NCBI GenBank assembly: GCA_030917185.1
Contig: JAUPVF010000046.1
Span: 1 to 17,615, forward strand
Reading direction: 5' to 3'
Origin: Patescibacteria group bacterium
GTDB taxonomy: Bacteria; Patescibacteriota; Minisyncoccia; Phycocordibacterales; DATDWN01
DNA length: 17,615 nt
The translations under genes and the position numbers were made by a program. Shown in pieces: positions 13,199 through 17,615 of this stretch. Position 1 is the first letter of the stretch. Each line of letters begins with the position of its first letter. The notes under the pieces were generated by a model. The model did not search any database. It was not told the origin of the DNA and saw only the letters and a program-made list of their open reading frames with translations.

Positions 13199-14227
13199 AT
13201 GTTTAATTCATGGATGAGCAAAGAGGGTACCATACTTTTTATATTGGGATTGTTGCTTGGTATAAGCACTTGGTCTTTGTATGGTTTTTTATCTCATCAA
13301 TCATTACCCAAAATTTCCGCATTGCGATCAAGTGACCTCAGCAACGAAACACCATACAAGTTCATTGACCCACTACTATCCCTTCGAGGAGTTACTGATA
13401 CCCCTACTCCAGATATGGTTGATTTGCAGAAAAAAGTACAATCTTTTGTTGATACAGAAAAAAATAAAGGTAATGTAAATGTTGTATCTGTTAGCATGAG
13501 GGATTTTGGCAGAACAACTGGTTTTGTGATTAACCCAGATGAAAAATACTTACCAGCAAGTTTATTGAAAGTCCAAAATATGATTGCCTATTTTAAGGCA
13601 TCAGAGGAGGATTCGTCCCTGTTGAATAAGAAGTTGTTATATACTGGCGCTGTTGATTATAACAAAACGGAGATTTTTTCATCATCTGTTCAATTAGAGA
13701 AAGATAAGTTTTACAGTGTGGATACACTTATTCAACACATGATCAAGCATTCTGATAATAATGCAGCATCGTTATTGCTTGGTAATCTAAATTCATCTGG
13801 TTATATTGATGTTTTTACTGGTCTATTTAAGGATCTTGGTATTACTGATATTAGTCTGACTGACGACTATATTACGGTTCGTGGGTATGATTTATTTTTC
13901 CGAGTGTTATACAATGCAACGTATTTACGTCGCGATTTATCTGAACGGGCATTATTATTGTTATCTCAAACAGATTTTTTGAACGGTATTGTTGCCGGAG
14001 TACCAAATGATATTGTTGTCTCCCATAAATTTGGTGAATTGTCACTGGTCAACGAGCAACAACAATTATTGAAACGAGAATTACACGATTGTGGTATTGT
14101 GTATTATCCTCATCATCCATACATGATCTGTATTATGACTAAAGGATCAGACTTTTCTAAACTTGAGTCCGTTCTTGCTGGTATTTCCCGTATCGTTTTT
14201 GAACACCAACAAAATCTGTATCAGTAG
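13199..14227 (+). CDS. Membrane-anchored serine beta-lactamase-like hydrolase / penicillin-binding fold
   Basis: A 342-aa protein with an N-terminal signal-anchor helix (about residues 9-29) and an extracytoplasmic class A beta-lactamase-like domain. The catalytic set is visible: S121-x-x-K124 in PASLLKV, S185-D186-N187 in KHSDNNAASLLL, and K277-F-G in SHKFGELS where KTG or KSG is usual. Such proteins acylate on the first serine; relatives act as beta-lactamases, D-alanyl-D-alanine carboxypeptidases or esterases. The fixed membrane anchor, long linker and altered KTG box fit a peptidoglycan-related or non-lactam role better than secreted antibiotic resistance, but this is inference. I see no obvious omega-loop Glu of true class A enzymes. 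It has its own leaderless-type promoter. Confidence 0.86.
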   Translation: MFNSWMSKEGTILFILGLLLGISTWSLYGFLSHQSLPKISALRSSDLSNETPYKFIDPLLSLRGVTDTPTPDMVDLQKKVQSFVDTEKNKGNVNVVSVSMRDFGRTTGFVINPDEKYLPASLLKVQNMIAYFKASEEDSSLLNKKLLYTGAVDYNKTEIFSSSVQLEKDKFYSVDTLIQHMIKHSDNNAASLLLGNLNSSGYIDVFTGLFKDLGITDISLTDDYITVRGYDLFFRVLYNATYLRRDLSERALLLLSQTDFLNGIVAGVPNDIVVSHKFGELSLVNEQQQLLKRELHDCGIVYYPHHPYMICIMTKGSDFSKLESVLAGISRIVFEHQQNLYQ

Positions 14228-14264
14228 GTGTTGATAAGTGAGTGACATTTATATGTACGTGTCG

Positions 14265-14297
14265 TATAATATATATGCGGATCTATTATTAATAATA
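14265..14297 (+). promoter_or_regulatory. Promoter with downstream 14-bp palindrome ahead of DUF378
   Basis: TATAAT (14265-14270) should start transcription near 14277. It is followed by the perfect palindrome TATTATTAATAATA (14284-14297), which may be an operator. A second weak box, TAATAT (14301-14306), ends 6 nt before ATG 14313 and could give a leaderless start. Confidence 0.5.
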
Positions 14298-14312
14298 TTT
14301 TAATATAAAGTT

Positions 14313-14525
14313 ATGAAACAAATGAGCGCAATGGGATGGATTGCTTTCGTCCTTGTTATCGTCGGGGCATTAAACTGGGGCCTTGTTGGGGCTTTTGGTT
14401 TTGACCTTGTCAAAGCATTGCTAGGTGACATGTCTACACTCTCACGAGTTGTTTACGGTCTCGTAGGGTTGTCAGCAGTTTATATGATATTCGCTGCGAT
14501 GAAGCCATCACAGCCAACAATGTAG
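14313..14525 (+). CDS. DUF378 family membrane protein
   Basis: A 70-aa protein with two transmembrane helices (about 8-30 and 42-64) and the recognisable DUF378 core: W-I-A-F-V-L-V-I-V-G-A-L-N-W-G-L-V-G followed by FDLVKALLG and a second helix RVVYGLVGLSAVYMI. The family is widespread in bacteria, also known as YuzA-like, and has no established biochemical function. There is no Shine-Dalgarno; the start is chosen because the conserved region begins within ten residues and a -10-like box stands at leaderless distance. A strong bidirectional-looking terminator follows at 14541, so it is a monocistron between the serine hydrolase and the sigma factor operon. Confidence 0.9.
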   Translation: MKQMSAMGWIAFVLVIVGALNWGLVGAFGFDLVKALLGDMSTLSRVVYGLVGLSAVYMIFAAMKPSQPTM

Positions 14526-14540
14526 TTTTTGATACAAACA

Positions 14541-14580
14541 TATTACAAAAAACCTCCCTTACAGGAGGTTTTTTGTAATA
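14541..14580. terminator. Strong rho-independent terminator after DUF378
   Basis: TATTACAAAAAACCTCC (14541-14557) pairs over 17 bp with 14564-14580 around a 6-nt loop. The GC core is flanked by A-run and T-run on opposite sides, so it could act in both directions. Confidence 0.92.
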
Positions 14581-14606
14581 TTTTGGTGTATCTCGGTGTA
14601 TTAGAG

Positions 14607-14612
14607 TATAGT
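14607..14612 (+). promoter_or_regulatory. -10 promoter of the ECF sigma gene, leaderless type
   Basis: TATAGT ends 6 nt before ATG 14619. No Shine-Dalgarno. It looks like an ordinary housekeeping -10 rather than a distinct ECF-type element. Confidence 0.6.
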
Positions 14613-14618
14613 TAGTAC

Positions 14619-15197
14619 ATGACTATTCAGGGTATTGAATTATCTGATGAAATGCTCGCTCAAAGAGTCCAAGAGGGACATAAAGAGGATTTCGGTATAT
14701 TAATGGAGCGGTATCAAGCAAAACTTTTTCGCTATGGGAAAAAATTTATAACCGGTCACGATAATATAGAGGACGTTGTTCAGGATGTGTTCATTAAAAC
14801 GTACCAACACATAAAAAGTTTTGATACATCACAAAAATTTTCTTCTTGGATTTATCGGATTGCTCACAACACATATGTCAATGCGGTTAAAAAACAATCT
14901 CGTGAACCTCTCTACTTATTTGATTTTGATCTTATCTTGGGACATACTATTGTAGAAAATCCAAGGGAGAGGGAACAAGAACAAGAAGAAATCCGGCTTT
15001 TGGTTGAAAAAGGTTTGGATATGTTGCCATCCCGCTATCGTGAAATTATTGTCCTCTATTACATGGAAGAACTCAGTTATAAAGAGATTGCCGATATTTT
15101 GCAGGTCCCAGTTGGAACAGTTGGTATTAGGTTGAAGCGGGCAAAAGATAAACTTAAAAATATCTGTGTTGCATTAGAACAAACACATGGAAAATAA
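14619..15197 (+). CDS. ECF-type RNA polymerase sigma factor (sigma-70 family)
   Basis: A 192-aa group 4 sigma factor. Region 2 spans about residues 20-95 (RYQAKLFRYGKKFI, DNIEDVVQDVFIKTYQHIKSF, FSSWIYRIAHNTYVNAVKK), covering core RNA polymerase binding and -10 recognition. Region 4 spans about 128-185 (LDMLPSRYREIIVLYYMEELSYKEIADILQVPVGTVGIRLKRAKDKL), the helix-turn-helix for -35 recognition. Region 3 is replaced by a Glu/Arg-rich linker (NPREREQEQEEI), as usual for ECF factors. The next gene starts before this one ends (overlap 11 nt), the typical arrangement for a sigma factor and its membrane regulator. It would direct transcription in response to an envelope signal; its target promoters are not evident in the window. 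Confidence 0.94.
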   Translation: MTIQGIELSDEMLAQRVQEGHKEDFGILMERYQAKLFRYGKKFITGHDNIEDVVQDVFIKTYQHIKSFDTSQKFSSWIYRIAHNTYVNAVKKQSREPLYLFDFDLILGHTIVENPREREQEQEEIRLLVEKGLDMLPSRYREIIVLYYMEELSYKEIADILQVPVGTVGIRLKRAKDKLKNICVALEQTHGK

Positions 15198-15906
15198 CCA
15201 CACACATGAACATGTTGACCTCACACGGCAAGTCCTGAATAAAATCGAGACAGGTGAAGTGTCAATGAAATCAAAATCCTATTTTACTCTGAAAACAGTT
15301 GCTGTTATCTTTTTGACTTTTTTAATCGCTTGTACACTGACGTTGCTTATTAGTTTTGTGTTTTTTAGTTTGGAAATAAGCGAACAGTTATCGTTGCTTG
15401 GCTTTGGTCTCCGTGGCGTTGGATTATTTATTATGTTGTTCCCATGGTGGATGTTTTTGCTAAATGCCGTGTTGTTGCTTGCACTGGAACGATTGCTGGT
15501 CCAGTTCCGTTTTGCATATGCCTATCCGCTCGTATATGTATTTTTGGGTACGGTGTGTGTGGTGACTGTACTTGGTTATGCTGTCACCTACACACCACTT
15601 CACCAGTCACTATTAGATCGTGCTCGGGAAAAACGATTGCCCGTAGTAGGGTCATACTATGAACACGCACGTGATCTTCCACAAGGGAAAGGTGTGTATC
15701 GCGGCCAAGTGCTCGCGATTGAAGGAAACACATTTATTATCGGTATGATTGATCTTAACACAGCAAGTGCGACATATCGTGTTGTTGGCAGAGAGGGGGT
15801 TGACATTGATGATTTTCTGGATCCTGGTGACGTTGTGTTTGTTGCCGGAAATATGAATCGTGGCTCTATAGAGGCGTATGGTATAAAAAAAGTTGTTTCT
15901 CGCTAA
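15187..15906 (+). CDS. Three-helix membrane protein, probable sigma-factor regulator
   Basis: A 239-aa protein: a cytoplasmic N-terminal stretch of about 33 residues (HTHEHVDLTRQVLNKIETGEV), three hydrophobic helices (about 36-60, 76-100, 112-134), then a C-terminal domain (168-238, VYRGQVLAIEGNTFIIGM...DPGDVVFVAGN) whose strand pattern suggests a small OB-like beta-barrel. The 11-nt overlap with the sigma factor implies translational coupling and a functional pair. The N-terminal helix could be a short anti-sigma segment, and with three helices the C-terminal domain would be outside if the N-terminus is inside. No classical zinc anti-sigma HxxxCxxC motif is present, so the anti-sigma role rests on gene order. 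Confidence 0.78.
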   Translation: MENNHTHEHVDLTRQVLNKIETGEVSMKSKSYFTLKTVAVIFLTFLIACTLTLLISFVFFSLEISEQLSLLGFGLRGVGLFIMLFPWWMFLLNAVLLLALERLLVQFRFAYAYPLVYVFLGTVCVVTVLGYAVTYTPLHQSLLDRAREKRLPVVGSYYEHARDLPQGKGVYRGQVLAIEGNTFIIGMIDLNTASATYRVVGREGVDIDDFLDPGDVVFVAGNMNRGSIEAYGIKKVVSR

Positions 15907-15932
15907 AATGAAATAAAATGATTTCTCTAGTG

Positions 15933-15999
15933 TAATAATAGGTATCACATTCATCGATGAAAGGCCTACGGATGTGATACCTATTATTATTTTATTTAT
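15933..15999. terminator. 18-bp perfect inverted repeat, likely terminator of the sigma operon
   Basis: The arm TAATAATAGGTATCACAT (15933-15950) is perfectly complementary to 15972-15989. The 21-nt loop contains two further palindromes, TCATCGATGA (15951-15960) and AGGCCT (15962-15967). A T-rich stretch follows (TTTTATTTAT). The position between the operon and the next gene supports a terminator, but the stem is long and the loop structured, so an operator or transcript-stabilising role is also possible. Confidence 0.7.
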
Positions 16000-16012
16000 C
16001 ACAACAGATACT

Positions 16013-16363
16013 ATGAGAAAAATCAAAAAACGATTGCTTGTTGGTGCAAGTAGTGGTGTCTTGGCGTCAATGTTGTTGTTTGGAGGTAATGCGTATGCAC
16101 AAGTAGCAACGACAGATATTCCGTATAAACAGATGTCTGTGGGTAAATCCAACAAACACATTGGGCGTCGTTGGAATTCAGCGTCTCGCATCACATCACT
16201 TGCTAACCAGTTAGGGATTAATAGCGATGAGGTTCGGAATGAACTTCGTTTGGGTAAAACACCAAAACAGATTTTACAAGAACACGGTGTTGATACCACA
16301 GAACTCGCAAAATTATATACAGGGTCGCACAAAAATAAACACCAGGGTACTGACATGTACTAG
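16013..16363 (+). CDS. Small secreted helical protein, function unknown
   Basis: A 116-aa protein with a clear signal peptide (basic MRKIKKR, hydrophobic helix, cleavage after AYA at residue 29). The mature part has a basic Ser/Lys-rich start and one recognisable unit, SLANQLGINSDEVRNELRLGKTPKQILQEHGVD, a helix-turn-helix-like pair resembling the repeats in DUF2680-type secreted proteins; that resemblance is from pattern memory only. The C-terminus is rich in His, Lys and Gly. I chose the ATG at 16013, not the upstream GTG at 15974, because the latter lies inside the inverted repeat and would spoil the signal peptide. There is no Shine-Dalgarno and no clear housekeeping -10 at leaderless spacing, leaving room for ECF-sigma control. 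Confidence 0.78.
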   Translation: MRKIKKRLLVGASSGVLASMLLFGGNAYAQVATTDIPYKQMSVGKSNKHIGRRWNSASRITSLANQLGINSDEVRNELRLGKTPKQILQEHGVDTTELAKLYTGSHKNKHQGTDMY

Positions 16364-16373
16364 GTTGTCGGTG

Positions 16374-16379
16374 TATACT
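16374..16379 (+). promoter_or_regulatory. -10 promoter of the FMN-binding gene, near-leaderless
   Basis: TATACT preceded by GTG (as at 12312), ending 8 nt before ATG 16388; TACTAT (16376-16381) would give exactly 6 nt. No Shine-Dalgarno. Confidence 0.55.
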
Positions 16380-16387
16380 ATGTATAT

Positions 16388-16906
16388 ATGAATCTAAGAA
16401 AATTATCTTTATCACTCGGTGTAGTGCTTGTGTTTCTTGGATATGTGACATACCACAATTCACGTTTGCCTGCACAGGGTGTGCTATCGTCAGATAGTAT
16501 AACGAGTACAACTTCTCTGCCAGTTGAAACAATTAACAATAATCCAAAAACAACGCCGGTTGTGACAGGAGAAGTGTCGCAACCGGTTTCTGTGCCAGTT
16601 TCTAAACCAACACAGACAGGTATGTATCGGGATGGCATATACACAGGGAATTCAATTGATGCGTATTATGGAAATGTTCAAGTTGCCATCACCATCTCTC
16701 AGGGTAAATTGGCTGATGTTTGGTTTGTGGATTATCCCAAAGATAGGGACACATCACGACGTATCAACACGCAGGCAATGCCTTTGTTGAAAACTGAAGC
16801 GATACAAGCACAAAGTGCAAACGTTGATATTATTGGTGGGGCAACAGAGACGAGTGGTGCGTTCCAGAAATCTCTTGGTTCCGCTCTGGCTCAGGCAAAA
16901 ATATAA
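16388..16906 (+). CDS. Membrane-anchored FMN-binding domain protein (flavinylated carrier)
   Basis: A 172-aa protein with an N-terminal signal-anchor (about residues 5-22), a Ser/Thr/Pro/Val-rich linker (23-78), and an FMN_bind domain (79-172) starting MYRDGIYTGNSIDAYYGNVQV. The flavinylation motif is D147-I-I-G-G-A-T153, matching the Dxx(S/T/G)GAT consensus in which ApbE links FMN through phosphate to the final Thr. INTQAMPLLKTEAIQAQSA just before it is also typical. The domain is expected outside the membrane, passing electrons in an extracytoplasmic chain like the NqrC/RnfG or ferric-reductase-linked systems. The next gene is ApbE, 6 nt downstream in the same frame. The membrane electron donor is probably beyond the window edge. 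Confidence 0.93.
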   Translation: MNLRKLSLSLGVVLVFLGYVTYHNSRLPAQGVLSSDSITSTTSLPVETINNNPKTTPVVTGEVSQPVSVPVSKPTQTGMYRDGIYTGNSIDAYYGNVQVAITISQGKLADVWFVDYPKDRDTSRRINTQAMPLLKTEAIQAQSANVDIIGGATETSGAFQKSLGSALAQAKI

Positions 16907-16912
16907 ATAGCA

Positions 16913-17615
16913 ATGAAAGAGACTCGGATTATTATGGGTATGCCAGTAACGATAGATGTTGTGGATGCGCGGTGTACCACAGAGGTGTTGGAACGGGTGT
17001 TTGCTTATTTTGAATACATAGAAAGCGTATTCAGTGTATTTAGACCGGAAACGGAGATAAGTAAAATCAACAGAGGGGAATTGAGTGTTGAGGAAAGTAG
17101 TGATGATGTTCGTACTATATTTATGCTTGCAGAAGAAACCAAAAACGCAACAGAAGGATATTTTAATATCGTTCACCCAAATGGGACATATAATCCGTCA
17201 GGGTTAGTAAAGGGGTGGGCGATTTTTAATGCCGCAGAGTTATTACGACAGGAAGGTTTTATTGATTTCTATGTTGATGCGGGTAGTGACATAGAAATGT
17301 CGGGACATAATGCACATGGTGAGTTGTGGAGTGTTGGTATTCGCAATCCGTTTGGAGACAACCGCAATGAGATTGTGAAAGTTGTTTATGGTAGTGATAT
17401 GGGTGTTGCAACATCTGGTTCATATATACGCGGTGATCATATTTATAATCCACATACCGGTGAACGCGCATCACAGGATGTTGTCAGTCTTACGGTAGTT
17501 GGTCCTAATATATATGAGGCAGATCGGTTTGCAACAGCAGGGTTTGCGATGGGTAAAAATGGTATACTATTCATTGAAAAGACGCCGGGAATTGAAGGAT
17601 ATATGATTACAAAAG
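16913..17615 (+). CDS. apbE: FAD:protein FMN transferase (ApbE family), 3' end cut by window
   Basis: The first 234 residues of an ApbE protein, still open at the window end. Hallmarks: TRIIMGMPVTIDV at the very N-terminus, FSVFRPETEISKINRG, NPSGLVKGWA, YVDAGSDIEMSG (usually DAGGDI), SGSYIRGDHIYNPHTG, and ADRFATAGFAMG. The enzyme uses FAD and Mg2+ to attach FMN to Thr or Ser of FMN_bind proteins, here surely the product of 16388. Unlike most ApbE proteins it has no signal peptide or lipobox, and none can be added because the frame is closed by TAA at 16904-16906, which is also the stop of the upstream gene in the same frame. TATAAA (16902-16907) lies 5 nt before the ATG, so an internal promoter is possible. 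Confidence 0.93.
   Translation, partial: MKETRIIMGMPVTIDVVDARCTTEVLERVFAYFEYIESVFSVFRPETEISKINRGELSVEESSDDVRTIFMLAEETKNATEGYFNIVHPNGTYNPSGLVKGWAIFNAAELLRQEGFIDFYVDAGSDIEMSGHNAHGELWSVGIRNPFGDNRNEIVKVVYGSDMGVATSGSYIRGDHIYNPHTGERASQDVVSLTVVGPNIYEADRFATAGFAMGKNGILFIEKTPGIEGYMITK

Noticed and set aside
15974..16012. GTG start extending the small secreted protein
   Set aside because: It lies within the inverted repeat and would put a second hydrophobic stretch before a complete signal peptide that begins at ATG 16013.
15652..16356. Long reverse-strand ORF of 234 codons
   Set aside because: It spans the inverted repeat and opposes three supported forward features; its composition looks like antisense of coding DNA.

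Overview
The window looks like chromosomal sequence from a Candidate Phyla Radiation (Patescibacteria, probably Parcubacteria-like) bacterium. Evidence: AT-rich DNA, many small single-domain proteins, intact reading frames with TGA as stop (so no SR1/Gracilibacteria recoding), a giant NHL/fibronectin/peptidoglycan-binding surface protein of the type common in that group, a DUF378 protein, and two small P-loop kinases. This assignment is by gene style only; no rRNA, tRNA or ribosomal protein gene is present to anchor it. The first ~95 bases hold nothing I can name.

Layout. 112-2175: small accessory genes: a Nudix hydrolase, a reverse-strand 60-aa CxCxxC protein, a P-loop kinase, a decayed copy of the reverse-strand gene, and a 117-aa cysteine-rich protein. 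2200-2450: terminator, then a six-codon mini-ORF leading into a multi-stem RNA-like region that ends in a U-tract. 2450-4920: SRPBCC protein, HExxH protein, small membrane protein, VOC-fold protein and a membrane-anchored extracytoplasmic protein. 4975-11985: a long structured leader and a 2268-residue secreted protein. 12055-13107: a 67-aa protein, a second P-loop kinase and a reverse-strand 62-aa membrane protein, separated by strong terminators. 13199-14525: membrane-anchored serine beta-lactamase-like hydrolase and DUF378. 14619-15906: ECF sigma factor and an overlapping three-helix membrane protein, likely its regulator, closed by an 18-bp perfect inverted repeat. 16013-17615: small secreted protein, FMN-binding protein and ApbE flavin transferase (cut by the window edge), together an extracytoplasmic flavinylation module.

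The most striking global pattern is gene-start architecture. Six single or first-of-cluster genes (112, 994, 2450, 3930, 13199, 14619), plus 4327, have a TATAAT-like -10 box ending exactly 6 nt before the ATG, and two more (12325, 16388) have it 7-8 nt before. Transcription would then begin on or next to the start codon, giving leaderless mRNA. Four small genes (722-904 reverse, 1822, 12055, 13107 reverse) instead have clear Shine-Dalgarno sequences, and three of those have the stop codon inside the terminator hairpin. The giant protein fits neither class: it has a ~150-nt leader with several hairpins, the last of which buries the start codon.

Working together: most products act at or outside the membrane (giant adhesin-like protein, serine hydrolase, DUF378, sigma/regulator pair, secreted peptide, FMN protein), which suits a small host-associated cell that senses and remodels its surface. 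The ApbE has no signal peptide and its frame is closed upstream, which raises the question of where flavinylation occurs.
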